From Pseudomonas sp. PDM15 (lineage in GTDB: Bacteria > Pseudomonadota > Gammaproteobacteria > Pseudomonadales > Pseudomonadaceae), in the NCBI RefSeq assembly GCF_014851565.1, contig NZ_JACVAA010000009.1, positions 116,751 to 180,750 on the forward strand: DNA of 64,000 bases. Direction: 5' to 3'. The translations under genes were made by a program, and so were the position numbers. Under the pieces are notes generated by a model, which had not been told where the DNA came from, searched no databases, and saw only the letters and a program-made list of their open reading frames with translations. Below are positions 27,066 through 35,511 of this stretch, piece by piece; the first letter of the stretch is position 1, and every line of letters starts with the position of its first letter.

Positions 27066-28168
27066 AGGGCCAAGCCATTTTCAAGCTGATGAGCCAATCC
27101 CCGCGGCTGCCTAAGCCGTGGGAGGCTTCCTACCAGGAGGCTCAAGACTTCATTGCTTGGGCCGATGCGATTCCAGACAGCACCTCGCGCGCTTTGCTGC
27201 CGATGGTATGGGCGGTGAAAGACAAGCTGGCCTACCAGGATGGTGGTGGCCTGAACGGCTACCTGAAAGAGCGCGGCATGTCCAAGAAGGGGTGGAAAGC
27301 GCTCAACAGCCTTTCGGTTGAGCAGACCGCCGACGCGTTCTCCTATTTCCGCGCCCGGGGCGAGCAGGCCTGGCCACTTCGCCTGGTGCGACCTGCAGAG
27401 ACCGCCCGGGATGCTGCTGTGGACGTTTCTGCGGCGCTGCTGATTGTGCTGGCGGATGCTGAAGTCTCTTTGGAAGGCATTCATGCGCCCTACGACGAGG
27501 ACTGGAAGCTGATGATCCGCGCGCTGGCGGCCGAGGTCGCTGGAAAGGCGCTCGCGTGCTGCCCTGCTGTGGCGGCTGATGCGATCCTGGTTCGCGATTA
27601 CCTCACCGGTGGCGATGCCGATATCTCTCCTTCGACCAGCTGGTCGGAGATGGTTGACCTCGCTCGTGAGTGGTTGGTTGAGCTGCAGCACGAAGAGGCC
27701 GGCTACATCCCGGAACCGGCCGCGCAGGTTCCGGTGAGCCGAGCAGTTCCAACACCTGGTGGAGAGGATCGGTTGCTGGATGCGCAGACCGGTGTGGCGG
27801 TAGTCCGCCTGCTGCAGTTCTCCGAGTTCAGGCAGGAGTCGGACCTGATGAACCACTGCATCGGGCGTAGCAACCACTACTTCAACAAGCACATGGAGGG
27901 CACCGGAGCCTTCTACAGCTTCCGTGAGCCTGGTGTGGAGCGTCCCCTGGCGACCCTGGAGTTGTCCGTCTCGGACGGGGAATGGCGGATCTGCCAATGC
28001 CGCGGCCCCTTCAATGGTGATCCGGGCCCCGAGTGCCACGATCTGGCGAATCGCCTGCTCGAAGCACATCAGCTCGGTGGAGAAATCCGCAAGGCCAGTT
28101 ACGAGGTCGTTGCGCAGGCTGTCGGACAGCACTTGGAGCTGGAGCAGACCTCTACCCGCTATTTCTGA
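27062..28168 (+). CDS. PcfJ-like protein
   Basis: 368 aa, start overlapping the helicase stop (ATGA). The C-terminal ~110 residues match the PcfJ pattern: LLQFSEFRQESDLMNHCIG, then YFNKHMEGTGAFYSFR, LATLELSV and ICQCRGPFNGDPGPE. PcfJ was named from an enterococcal conjugative plasmid and its biochemical role is not established. The N-terminal ~220 residues are helical and unrecognised. Tight coupling to the helicase suggests they act together. Confidence 0.75.
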   Translation: MKGQAIFKLMSQSPRLPKPWEASYQEAQDFIAWADAIPDSTSRALLPMVWAVKDKLAYQDGGGLNGYLKERGMSKKGWKALNSLSVEQTADAFSYFRARGEQAWPLRLVRPAETARDAAVDVSAALLIVLADAEVSLEGIHAPYDEDWKLMIRALAAEVAGKALACCPAVAADAILVRDYLTGGDADISPSTSWSEMVDLAREWLVELQHEEAGYIPEPAAQVPVSRAVPTPGGEDRLLDAQTGVAVVRLLQFSEFRQESDLMNHCIGRSNHYFNKHMEGTGAFYSFREPGVERPLATLELSVSDGEWRICQCRGPFNGDPGPECHDLANRLLEAHQLGGEIRKASYEVVAQAVGQHLELEQTSTRYF

Positions 28169-28226
28169 TGGACTCGCTGCTGCTCCCTGGTAGCGAAGCA
28201 TCGAAATATTTCGACGCTTTGAAGGA

Positions 28227-28781
28227 ATGAAAATGCGCAAAAGCCTCCCCCAAGATGGTGCACCGTCAGCCGAGTTTATTGAGCGTGTGCTGCAGTGTGC
28301 GGCTGTGGATGGTATTGAGCGGGGCGCTTTTGATGATTGGATTGAGGAGCGAGACCTGCACCATCTCGTCGGTGGTGAGTTGCGCGATCAGATGTCGGCT
28401 CTCTTGCAAGCAGGGGTGTCTGAGTACGAGGTTGCTGACCACCTTTGGCCAGGGCGGCCGTTGGAGGTCGTAGAGGGCCGATTGCTGGATTTCGATGAAC
28501 AGTGGGAGGACGCCGGTTTCGAGGTGACCAGCACCGGGGGCGGGTCCTGGGCGGCGCGGAAGAAGGATGAACGCTATTCATGGCTGATCAGTCTCACTGA
28601 TCAGCATGAAAGCAGAAACCCGAACCCTAGCCGAAAGCTGTATGTCTCTGTGTATGGCGCTGATTCGGGAGAGTACCTTGGCTTGCAGGCGACAGCTGAG
28701 AATCTCACAGCCGCTCTCGCGCAGATTCAAGCCTGGCAGGAAAGCTTGCTGATTCAGCCGGCAGAGCCAAGTCATCCCTGA
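28227..28781 (+). CDS. Unknown protein
   Basis: 184 aa starting at ATG 28227 after GAAGGA, 58 bp downstream of the PcfJ-like gene and probably in the same operon. Acidic and soluble; the N-terminal half is helical and the C-terminal half has alternating strands (WLISLTD, KLYVSVYG). No family recognised. Confidence 0.65.
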   Translation: MKMRKSLPQDGAPSAEFIERVLQCAAVDGIERGAFDDWIEERDLHHLVGGELRDQMSALLQAGVSEYEVADHLWPGRPLEVVEGRLLDFDEQWEDAGFEVTSTGGGSWAARKKDERYSWLISLTDQHESRNPNPSRKLYVSVYGADSGEYLGLQATAENLTAALAQIQAWQESLLIQPAEPSHP

Positions 28782-28817
28782 GCTTATGTCCGGCTGCAGG
28801 TGGTTAGCCTTGACCAA

Positions 28818-28835
28818 ATAGGCACAAGTGCCTAT
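28818..28835. promoter_or_regulatory. 18-bp palindromic operator, copy 1
   Basis: ATAGGCACAAGTGCCTAT, 8-bp perfect arms, 32 bp before the Cys-rich gene at 28868. Related sites are at 32884-32901 and 35470-35487. Confidence 0.6.
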
Positions 28836-28867
28836 CTTGTGGCGTAAACACCTCCGGAGCAGCACAA

Positions 28868-29227
28868 GTGCGCGAGCGAGATCCCTTCAAGCATCACTAT
28901 CGGCTCAAGCGGCCATGCTCGAACTGTCCCTTCTTGAAGGAGGGGGCCATTGACCTCGCTCCCGGGCGGCTAGAGGGCATCATCGAGCAGCTGACTACCG
29001 ATGATCACTCGACATTCCCGTGCCATAAGACGGTTCACTGTGCGCGGGGCGGCGAGTGGAACGAGGAGGGCGAATACTCCCCGTCTGGCCACGAGTCCAT
29101 GTGTGCCGGCGCTGCCGCTTATCTGATGAAACACAGGCGTCCGACCGTTGGGATGAGGCTCGCGTTTGTCAGCGGAGCTGCAAGTCCCAGTGACTGGGAT
29201 GATGTTCAATCCCTGGTGACTGACTGA
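28868..29227 (+). CDS. Cysteine-rich protein, DUF6283-like
   Basis: 119 aa from GTG 28868 with GGAG upstream. Conserved-looking cysteines occur in CSNCPF (about residue 17), FPCHKTVHC (~50-58) and MCAGAA (~78), a pattern of DUF6283-type metal-binding proteins on plasmids and phages. Probably binds Zn or an Fe-S cluster. Directly preceded by a palindromic operator shared with two other loci, so likely co-regulated with them. Confidence 0.65.
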   Translation: MRERDPFKHHYRLKRPCSNCPFLKEGAIDLAPGRLEGIIEQLTTDDHSTFPCHKTVHCARGGEWNEEGEYSPSGHESMCAGAAAYLMKHRRPTVGMRLAFVSGAASPSDWDDVQSLVTD

Positions 29228-29239
29228 GATGGGGGTGGC

Positions 29240-29614
29240 GTGAAGAGTGCTCGGAAGGCGGCTATTGCCGCTGCTAACGCAATCCTCGCACAGGCAGGCC
29301 TGCCACTGTACAAGGTGAAACCGAGCCTTGTTGTCGAGGCTCCTGGTCTTGTTGCACCAATCAATCTGGCTCGCCTGGTGAAGGTTTCACCGTCGCCATT
29401 CCTGACTCAGTGGGAGGTGGCTGGAGGCGGTCGCAAATGGAATGGCCGTATCGGCCGCCATGTTGCAGTGCTGGAGGTCACCAATGCTCGCAGCTATGGA
29501 ATCTTGCTGCAGTTTGCCGATGGAGATATTCAAGCCTTCCATTCGCACGATCTTTTCCCGTGGCGCGGGGAGCCTGTGCAGTTTTCAGAGGGAGGTGCGG
29601 CGGAGGTTGTGTAG
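29240..29614 (+). CDS. Unknown small protein
   Basis: 124 aa from GTG 29240, 12 bp after the Cys-rich gene, with GGGGGTGG upstream. The N-terminus is an Ala/Lys-rich helix. The rest looks like a small beta-rich domain (WEVAGGGRKWNGRIGRHVAV, YGILLQFADGD). Function unknown. Confidence 0.6.
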   Translation: MKSARKAAIAAANAILAQAGLPLYKVKPSLVVEAPGLVAPINLARLVKVSPSPFLTQWEVAGGGRKWNGRIGRHVAVLEVTNARSYGILLQFADGDIQAFHSHDLFPWRGEPVQFSEGGAAEVV

Positions 29615-29627
29615 AAGCTGAGTGCGC

Positions 29628-30095
29628 TCAGGGCTTCGGTGCCATAGCCAGCCACTGCTGGAAACCGGGCCCGTACTTCAGGCTTTTTTCCTGGACCAGG
29701 CCCGCATAGCTGTACATGCGCCGCACATGTGTGTCTGTCCGTGGGTTTTCGCCGGCGTGGTAGCAGCCGATCGCCATCCAGGCGTTGTTGTTGAACTTGT
29801 TCAGGCACCTGCGCATTATCCAGCCGCTAACCCACAGGTTCTTGCAGCCATCCCATTGCAGGTCTCTTGTTGTAACCCCGTACGGCGCCAATGTCTCCAG
29901 CCAGATGCTGTTGACTTGGCCTGGCCCGTAGTCGACTGAGCCATTGCTATTCCGGCTGGCTGTCCCTACACGACCATTCTCTTGACCAAGGATCCCGACG
30001 ATGAGCGTCGCCGGTATTTGGTAGCGCTGAATGGTGGCCACCACGCACTGCTGCGGGATCTCGCCAGCGGCGATTGCCGGAGGTAAATCAAACAT
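29628..30095 (-). CDS. Lytic transglycosylase (VirB1-like)
   Basis: 155 aa. The SLT fold is indicated by the catalytic Glu at about residue 39 (GILGQENG), then DYGPGQVNSIW and AIGCYHAGEN. Enzymes of this kind open peptidoglycan locally so that secretion or pilus machines can be built. No signal peptide is visible from the called start, which is odd for a periplasmic enzyme. The start overlaps the preceding gene by 8 bp, and an in-frame extension upstream is possible. Likely serves the conjugation apparatus. Confidence 0.8.
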   Translation of the reverse strand: MFDLPPAIAAGEIPQQCVVATIQRYQIPATLIVGILGQENGRVGTASRNSNGSVDYGPGQVNSIWLETLAPYGVTTRDLQWDGCKNLWVSGWIMRRCLNKFNNNAWMAIGCYHAGENPRTDTHVRRMYSYAGLVQEKSLKYGPGFQQWLAMAPKP

Positions 30096-30486
30096 CGGCG
30101 CCGGTGACCACAGCAGGCAGGGCGAATAACGGGATGCTGCTGCGCGCTGCGGCTACAGCTTCCTCCAGGCTCTGGTAGGGGTAAGCTTCTTCGGAGAACA
30201 GTTGGCAGAAACTCGCAGCGACTTCCCATGCGGGCATCTCAACAACCAGGCCTCGGCGAAGATCCACGGTAGCGTAGCCAGTGTCGGTGGACTCGTGGAT
30301 CAGGAAGCGTTCGCCCCATCCCCAGCCGCCTGTCCCCGTTCCTAAAAGAAGGGTGCCGGCAGGAAGCTTGAGAAAGTCTCCCCACATGTCCAAATCGGAA
30401 GGACGGACAGCCGTGAAGGTGAACCCAAGGGAGCCGAGTTTGATCTCGACGGCGTGGTCCTCTGGGCGTAGTTCAGGGATAGGCAT
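30088..30486 (-). CDS. Unknown protein, partner of the transglycosylase gene
   Basis: 132 aa, beta-rich by eye (VEIKLGSLGFTFTAV, TLLLGTGTGGWGWG), soluble, overlapping the transglycosylase start by 8 bp. A two-gene leftward unit. No family recognised. Confidence 0.6.
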   Translation of the reverse strand: MPIPELRPEDHAVEIKLGSLGFTFTAVRPSDLDMWGDFLKLPAGTLLLGTGTGGWGWGERFLIHESTDTGYATVDLRRGLVVEMPAWEVAASFCQLFSEEAYPYQSLEEAVAAARSSIPLFALPAVVTGADV

Positions 30487-30652
30487 CGATGCGACCGCTT
30501 TAATAGAGTGATTGCGCCAATATAGCGTAGCGCGGCGCTACGATCAAAGTGTCGAGTAAGTTTGACGGCACGGCCCGCCGAATGGATACTTTGAACCAGA
30601 AATAGGCGTTTTATGCCATCGAGTATTCAAAAGGATATATAGGAGCATCGCC

Positions 30653-31597
30653 ATGCGCGTCACGCGAGAGGAACTGGATCAGGCGTTGAATCAGGTGCGG
30701 GCGGTGTTCACGCCGGAAGCCGTTGACCGCCTGCGGGAAAACGATCTGTTCCCGGAGGCGCTGCATGAGCTGCAGGCGCAGGCCGGTAACGATATGCGCG
30801 TGCTCGCGATCTTCCACCAGGTGGTTGCAGGCGCAGTCGCAGTCGTGAACATGGCTATTCGCAAGGACCGCGAAGCCGGCCTGGTAACGTCCTTCGTTTC
30901 CCAGGCGAACCTGATTCGCGCGGGCCATGTGCGCGGTAACCTCCACAACCAGGAGGCGCTGCGGGATCTGTTCCCCGCGCTGGACGAACAGTATGGCCCT
31001 GCGGATGCCGAAACGTTGCGTGCGGGCATTGCAATGCATCTGGCGAGCCGCTTCTTCCGCCTCGAAGGCGAGGAAAGCCCCCTGCATGAGCAGCTGCTGC
31101 GCACCGCAGTCTTGCGCGCTGCCGAGGTCGAAGGCGAACTCATCCAGGCCTTCCAGGTGCCTGCGGTGGCACGCGACGAGGTGGGCGTCGACGAGATGCT
31201 GATCGCGGTGAACGCTTTGCAGGAGGTCACGGACGGCGCCCAACTTCCTCTGCCGCGGGGACTCATGATGATCGCCCAGGGCGCCTGCGAGTTTAATGTA
31301 GGCCTGACGCCCATCTATCAGGTGATCCAAGACCTGTATCCGGAAATCGATACGGCCGGTCTGAATGCGATCACCGAACGCACACTGGCCTATCTGCACC
31401 AGTTCAACGGCCAGGTGGTGAACCAGGTGTTTCAGGAAATCGGCAACGACTGGCTGCAGCAGAATGCGCTGGAATACCTGAACGCCCGTGATGGACACGA
31501 GCTCGATTATGATGGAGACAATGATCTCGATCACGATGAGCCGGAGTACCAGGAGCCGGCGGCGATCGCTCAAGAACTCTATGACTTCAAGATGTAA
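30653..31597 (+). CDS. Unknown protein
   Basis: 314 aa; AGGAG sits 7 bp before ATG 30653, which decides for this strand over a 330-aa antisense open frame. Mostly helical and acidic, ending in an Asp/Glu-rich tail (residues ~280-300). Followed 18 bp later by the next gene in the same direction. No family recognised. Confidence 0.7.
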   Translation: MRVTREELDQALNQVRAVFTPEAVDRLRENDLFPEALHELQAQAGNDMRVLAIFHQVVAGAVAVVNMAIRKDREAGLVTSFVSQANLIRAGHVRGNLHNQEALRDLFPALDEQYGPADAETLRAGIAMHLASRFFRLEGEESPLHEQLLRTAVLRAAEVEGELIQAFQVPAVARDEVGVDEMLIAVNALQEVTDGAQLPLPRGLMMIAQGACEFNVGLTPIYQVIQDLYPEIDTAGLNAITERTLAYLHQFNGQVVNQVFQEIGNDWLQQNALEYLNARDGHELDYDGDNDLDHDEPEYQEPAAIAQELYDFKM

Positions 31598-31615
31598 GGC
31601 CAAAGGATCGAATCA

Positions 31616-32584
31616 ATGAGAGCCACTATCAAACCAGGTGCCAACCTGGATCAGGTCTCGATGGTCAAGCAGATCTGGATGGAGTCCGGCCAGCGGCTTC
31701 AAGATGCGCTGGCCGAGGCGCTGAAACACAAGGGTGAGGTCGTCGACTTCCAACTCACACCGTCTGCAGGCTACGCAGCAGTGAAAACGCCCGAAGGGCG
31801 GGTTGAGGCTTTCGTCGTCCCGTATTCCGTGGACTTTCGCCAGGCCGCGCCGCGCGCTGTGCGCTTCGGGATCCAGAGCGAGCGCGATAATCCGCGCCAG
31901 GCGGCCGCGCCGCAGTCGTTCGTAGAGCGCCTGTCGCCGGCCGTCGCCGACGGCGATTCTACCTGGCGTCAGCGCTGCTGGGCCGGCATGGTCGATCGCC
32001 ATGTGGCCCTGAGCGTGTTGCGCCCTGGCGATGTCGTCATGCTCGCGAAGGAGATCGAAAGCAATCATGGCCGGCTCCGCCCGGACTACTACGCCGTGCG
32101 CGCTTCTGATCATGGTTTCACGGTCCTGGAGTCGCTTCGTACAGGCAAGTCGTCCCTGGTGCACAACGTTGCGTCTGACGTGGTGAACGTCAATCTCGAT
32201 CCGGATCCGATGATGCGCCTGAGCCAGCATCCCGCGGTGGTCCGCTTCGGCATGCAGCGGGTTGCACGCAATGACGAGCAGGAGCATTACGTGCTCCTGG
32301 GGCGATCGGCTTCCGGTGCTCTGGTGCCCTTGGCAAAGGCTACGGGGACGGAAGATCGCGACTTCATGCTGCAGCGTATCTGGGAGGTCTCTCAGCTGCG
32401 TCAGGAGAGCCTGCGTAACCTCAATGGTTCTCCGGTGTACGCCTACATGGCTGACCGTGGCCTGGCTGATGCAGTCGTCGAGCAGGGCCGTGGCGAAGAG
32501 CCTGTTCTGCTCCAGGATCTGCAGATCGAGGTCACGCCGCTCAACCCGGAGCAGGAGGTTGTCTACGACGGCCCCCAGGTCTGA
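31616..32584 (+). CDS. Unknown protein
   Basis: 322 aa; AAAGGA upstream of ATG 31616. Alternating helix and strand with no membrane segments. Forms a two-gene unit with the preceding gene and ends just before a strong bidirectional terminator. A long antisense open frame exists but lacks translation signals. Function unknown. Confidence 0.7.
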   Translation: MRATIKPGANLDQVSMVKQIWMESGQRLQDALAEALKHKGEVVDFQLTPSAGYAAVKTPEGRVEAFVVPYSVDFRQAAPRAVRFGIQSERDNPRQAAAPQSFVERLSPAVADGDSTWRQRCWAGMVDRHVALSVLRPGDVVMLAKEIESNHGRLRPDYYAVRASDHGFTVLESLRTGKSSLVHNVASDVVNVNLDPDPMMRLSQHPAVVRFGMQRVARNDEQEHYVLLGRSASGALVPLAKATGTEDRDFMLQRIWEVSQLRQESLRNLNGSPVYAYMADRGLADAVVEQGRGEEPVLLQDLQIEVTPLNPEQEVVYDGPQV

Positions 32585-32602
32585 TGGCTGACGGCCAACA
32601 AC

Positions 32603-32632
32603 AAAAAGCCCAGGCAATGCCTGGGCTTTTTG
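32603..32632. terminator. Bidirectional terminator
   Basis: AAAAAGCCCAGGC-AAT-GCCTGGGCTTTTT, a perfect stem with A- and T-runs. It serves both the rightward pair and the leftward HTH gene. Confidence 0.9.
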
Positions 32633-32649
32633 TTTGCCGGCCACGCCGG

Positions 32650-32868
32650 CTATTCAACCTTGCCGAGAGTACGCAGTCGGCTCTCCAGCGCCTGCACGGC
32701 CCATTCTGGGCAGGGCCTGGCGCTTCGCAACTCAGCCTCGGCGAGCCAGGCGCGAACACTGCGAACGCTACACGGACGCTTGGTCTCCTCGGCGATCATC
32801 TTGGCGGCTTCCGCCTGAGTGATGTCCGTCTTCTCAATCAGCGAGCGGAAACTGGCTTGGTTGTTCAT
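32650..32868 (-). CDS. Small helix-turn-helix protein
   Basis: 72 aa. Residues ~15-45 form an HTH-like segment (ITQAEAAKMI followed by CSVRSVRAWLAEAE). A palindromic operator lies 16-33 bp upstream of its start, so autoregulation is likely, and the same palindrome stands before two other loci. It is thus the best local candidate for the regulator of that set. The HTH call is by pattern only. Confidence 0.6.
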   Translation of the reverse strand: MNNQASFRSLIEKTDITQAEAAKMIAEETKRPCSVRSVRAWLAEAELRSARPCPEWAVQALESRLRTLGKVE

Positions 32869-32883
32869 GGCCTACCTTTGCAT

Positions 32884-32901
32884 ATATGCACATGTGCCTA
32901 T
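32884..32901. promoter_or_regulatory. 18-bp palindromic operator, copy 2
   Basis: ATATGCACATGTGCCTAT. The right arm GTGCCTAT matches the other two copies, and the left arm differs at one base. It lies just upstream of the small HTH gene. Confidence 0.6.
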
Positions 32902-32934
32902 TGTACGACGCCTCGATTACTTGGTCGACCACTG

Positions 32935-33678
32935 CTATCCGCCTAGGGCTGCCCAGACATAGTTCAGTGACAGCCCGGTGGCCACTGCGAAGCAGTGGAG
33001 CATCATGGGAAGCAGTAGCCCTCCGGTTACCAGGCGGGCTACCGCAAAGATCACCCCCAGGGTGAACATGAGGGCGTGCGTCGGCCAGAAGTTATAGGCG
33101 CCGATATGGGCGTACATGAAAAAGGTTGCGGAGCCGATCACGGCCGCCACCGCTACAAGTCGATGCCGATTGAATGGAAGAGTGTTGAGGATGAAGTGCC
33201 GAAAGGCGATTTCCTCCACGATCGGCGGGAGGATCAGTACCGTGACAATGAAGATCTGGAACTGAAATTCGGTTTTTCCAAATCCGAGAAGGACCATCCC
33301 CATCTCGCGTCCAAACCCGGCGAGTTCCGCCACGCCGATGCTGGCCAGATAGGCTGAAAAGACGGCGGCCAACCCGACGCACGCTTGCGTGCGGTTGAAT
33401 CGCCCGAGCAGGCCGATACTCGGTATGAGCGCCCTGTGAAGGAGTAGCGCGCCGATCAGGAAGACGGCTGGCACCAGGTATGCGATAGGGACATCGTATG
33501 CCAGGAAGGTGGTGGGTGATACGGAGCCTTTCAGCAACTCAACCAGCCAGCGATAGAGGTAGTAGACCGCTGGCCCAATGACCAAGCCGGGTAGTACGGC
33601 CGTCGCGAAAGGGTATGACAGGCCGAGTCGTTGACGGAATTGATTGTTAGAAAGGCTGTCCGTTTTGACCATTATCAT
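32935..33678 (-). CDS. CPBP-family (Abi) intramembrane metalloprotease
   Basis: 247 aa with about seven membrane segments. CPBP motifs are present: EEIAFR at residues 155-160, a histidine in FFMYAH (~191) and another in the last helix (MMLHCF, ~228). The family includes Rce1-like proteases, and some members give bacteriocin immunity or accompany toxins. Its start overlaps the upstream nucleotidyltransferase-like gene by 4 bp (ATGA), so the two are co-translated. Substrate unknown. Confidence 0.8.
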   Translation of the reverse strand: MIMVKTDSLSNNQFRQRLGLSYPFATAVLPGLVIGPAVYYLYRWLVELLKGSVSPTTFLAYDVPIAYLVPAVFLIGALLLHRALIPSIGLLGRFNRTQACVGLAAVFSAYLASIGVAELAGFGREMGMVLLGFGKTEFQFQIFIVTVLILPPIVEEIAFRHFILNTLPFNRHRLVAVAAVIGSATFFMYAHIGAYNFWPTHALMFTLGVIFAVARLVTGGLLLPMMLHCFAVATGLSLNYVWAALGG

Positions 33679-34754
33679 GGGCTCGGTTCGGCGGAGATGT
33701 CCGCGTGGTGGCCATCCTCCAGAAGGACATGGAAGCGCTGATGCGAAGCCTGAGCCTCGATTCTCAATTGCTCATCGCTCTGAGAATGCAGCCAGCCCTC
33801 AAAATCGTCGTGCTCGCGCTTGAAGTGAGTGATGAATTTCCCCAACTCTTTTCCTCGTAGGCCGGTCCATTCAGAAACCAATTCACCGTTGAAGCGGGCC
33901 CGCAAGGCTTTTGCCCCGCTGAGCCGTTGAAGGCTGGCCCGATGCGCTGCGGCCAACTCAGGAAAAGCTGCAAAGATCTCTGGCAGATAGCGCGTCTTGT
34001 CCGCATGCCATTCCTGTTCCGGCAGGCTTGGATTGGCCTCTAGCCAACGGAGAAACCCCATGTACACCGGCCTTTTTTTGTCTCTAACCCTGGCGGTATG
34101 GTTGCGATGCTCCAGTGGGTAGAGTGATGGATCGAAGCGTTCGCCGGCTGCTATGAAACGGTATATGTCGTCTAGGGCATCGAAGCCCGACTTCCATCTC
34201 TCTGCGTCAAATCCAAGAAAGCGTAGGGCTACGCTGAAGTCTCGGGTGATCAGGAGCTCATCGAAGAGATTCGTTCCATCACGCATCGGCAACCAAAGCC
34301 CGTCATGACCGAATTTCAGGCCCATCTTGTGAGCTACGCGGCCGATCAGGTTGCCCGCATCGTTCCAGCTGAAGTATTGAAGGCTGAAATCAAACTCCTC
34401 CGCGGGTGTGCTGATCAAGTCCAGCTGAAGGCATCGGCCTGGCTCCATCAGGGGAAGGCCGATGCTAAGCACAGGGCCGTTCTTCACCCAGCGGAGAGGT
34501 TGTCCGTAGTGGTTGCTGAGTTCATTGACAAATTCAGCAGGAGGCACCTGTTTGAACAGGGTGCTGTCGACCAGTACATCCAGGTCGCCGAAGTCCTCCT
34601 TCTGCCGATAGGCCATGATGGGGGCGATTGTTACTCCAATTTCAAATCGCGCAATGGTCGCGGAAAACCGCGCCCGGAACTCGCTCAACATCAGCTGGGC
34701 TACGACTTTGGAGCAACGTGCCGCCCCGACTGAGGAAAGTGCATTCCCGCCCAT
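33675..34754 (-). CDS. Nucleotidyltransferase-fold protein
   Basis: 359 aa. GDLDVLVD (~55-62) is the acidic pair of a polymerase-beta-like nucleotidyltransferase. LQLDLIS (~113-119) would provide the third acidic residue, and a helical C-terminal half follows. Related folds occur in antitoxin/toxin (AbiEii, MNT) and RNA-modifying enzymes. Coupled to a CPBP protease gene, which is compatible with a toxin or defence pair, but no partner toxin is proved. Confidence 0.6.
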   Translation of the reverse strand: MGGNALSSVGAARCSKVVAQLMLSEFRARFSATIARFEIGVTIAPIMAYRQKEDFGDLDVLVDSTLFKQVPPAEFVNELSNHYGQPLRWVKNGPVLSIGLPLMEPGRCLQLDLISTPAEEFDFSLQYFSWNDAGNLIGRVAHKMGLKFGHDGLWLPMRDGTNLFDELLITRDFSVALRFLGFDAERWKSGFDALDDIYRFIAAGERFDPSLYPLEHRNHTARVRDKKRPVYMGFLRWLEANPSLPEQEWHADKTRYLPEIFAAFPELAAAHRASLQRLSGAKALRARFNGELVSEWTGLRGKELGKFITHFKREHDDFEGWLHSQSDEQLRIEAQASHQRFHVLLEDGHHADISAEPSP

Positions 34755-35042
34755 CTACTTCTCCTGCATCTGCGATTTCTGATCAGACCCGCTGGCGGGT
34801 AGTTTTTCGCTTGCAACTTCTGGCCAGCGGTCACGGCAACCTGGTCGCCGACAGCGCAGGCACTCGGGGATGCCCTCGGCCGGCTCGGCATCGCACATCA
34901 TTGCGACCAGGCCGCATGCGGCTCGCCCGTCATCGAGCAGAATATGGCCTCGCTTGGGAGTGCGAGTGTCAGGATGGCTGAGCCAACTTGCATCACGATA
35001 GGCGGCTTGGGTTTCCTGATTCACGAGATTGGGTTTACTCAT
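34755..35042 (-). CDS. Small cysteine-containing protein
   Basis: 95 aa from ATG 35042, overlapping the stop of the upstream Zn-ribbon gene. Contains a CLRCRRPGC cluster near residues 61-69, and two further cysteines at ~43 and ~50, suggesting a zinc site. Its stop abuts the nucleotidyltransferase-like start, so four genes from 35448 to 32935 form one leftward unit. Confidence 0.6.
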   Translation of the reverse strand: MSKPNLVNQETQAAYRDASWLSHPDTRTPKRGHILLDDGRAACGLVAMMCDAEPAEGIPECLRCRRPGCRDRWPEVASEKLPASGSDQKSQMQEK

Positions 35043-35448
35043 TGGCGTCTTCGTCCTGCGCCTCCCGGTAAGCGATGCATTCGTTGTAGCCGTCCAATTG
35101 AGATCCGCAGTCTTGGCAGTAACCTGTCCAGCACTTGCGGCACCGCCAGCTGCCCCAGTTCCCGCCGGCGCTTGCAGGCTCCAGTTCAGCGCCGCAATCA
35201 CAGTGCGTGCGGCTGTGCGCCTTAGATGGGTGAGCCAATGCGTCGCGCTCGACTTGGAGACGATCACTGAAGCCTGCGGCCTTCTCTTCGTGCCAATCTG
35301 CAGGTGCGTCGGCGGTGAGTTTCCCGCCGTTGCGGAGATGACCGTCGGCATAGGCCCAGCCAGATGCATAGCGATCTGAGCGGCCATCAGGGATAGGCCT
35401 GTTGAGCAGGCCTGTGGATGTGTTCGTAGCGATCATCACTTCACCCAT
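35035..35448 (-). CDS. Zn-ribbon-like protein
   Basis: 137 aa; ATG 35436 is an alternative start. The C-terminal third has paired cysteines (CDCGAEL, then WRCRKCWTGYCQDCG), typical of a double zinc ribbon. Preceded by the 18-bp palindrome at 35470-35487. First gene of the leftward unit with the small Cys protein, nucleotidyltransferase-like and CPBP genes. Confidence 0.65.
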   Translation of the reverse strand: MGEVMIATNTSTGLLNRPIPDGRSDRYASGWAYADGHLRNGGKLTADAPADWHEEKAAGFSDRLQVERDALAHPSKAHSRTHCDCGAELEPASAGGNWGSWRCRKCWTGYCQDCGSQLDGYNECIAYREAQDEDANE

Positions 35449-35469
35449 GAGGTGGTTATGCCACGAACA

Positions 35470-35487
35470 ATAGGCACATGTGCCTAT
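35470..35487. promoter_or_regulatory. 18-bp palindromic operator, copy 3
   Basis: ATAGGCACATGTGCCTAT, fully palindromic, 21 bp before the start of the Zn-ribbon gene. Confidence 0.65.
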
Positions 35488-35511
35488 ATAGTCAAGCCGA
35501 GCGCTACCCTG

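Noticed and set aside
26720..28240. 506-aa antisense open frame
   Set aside because: It lies opposite the helicase end and PcfJ-like gene; no translation signals or recognisable domains.
30611..32644. Two long antisense open frames (330 and 343 aa)
   Set aside because: The plus-strand genes have good ribosome sites and operon spacing; the antisense frames have neither.
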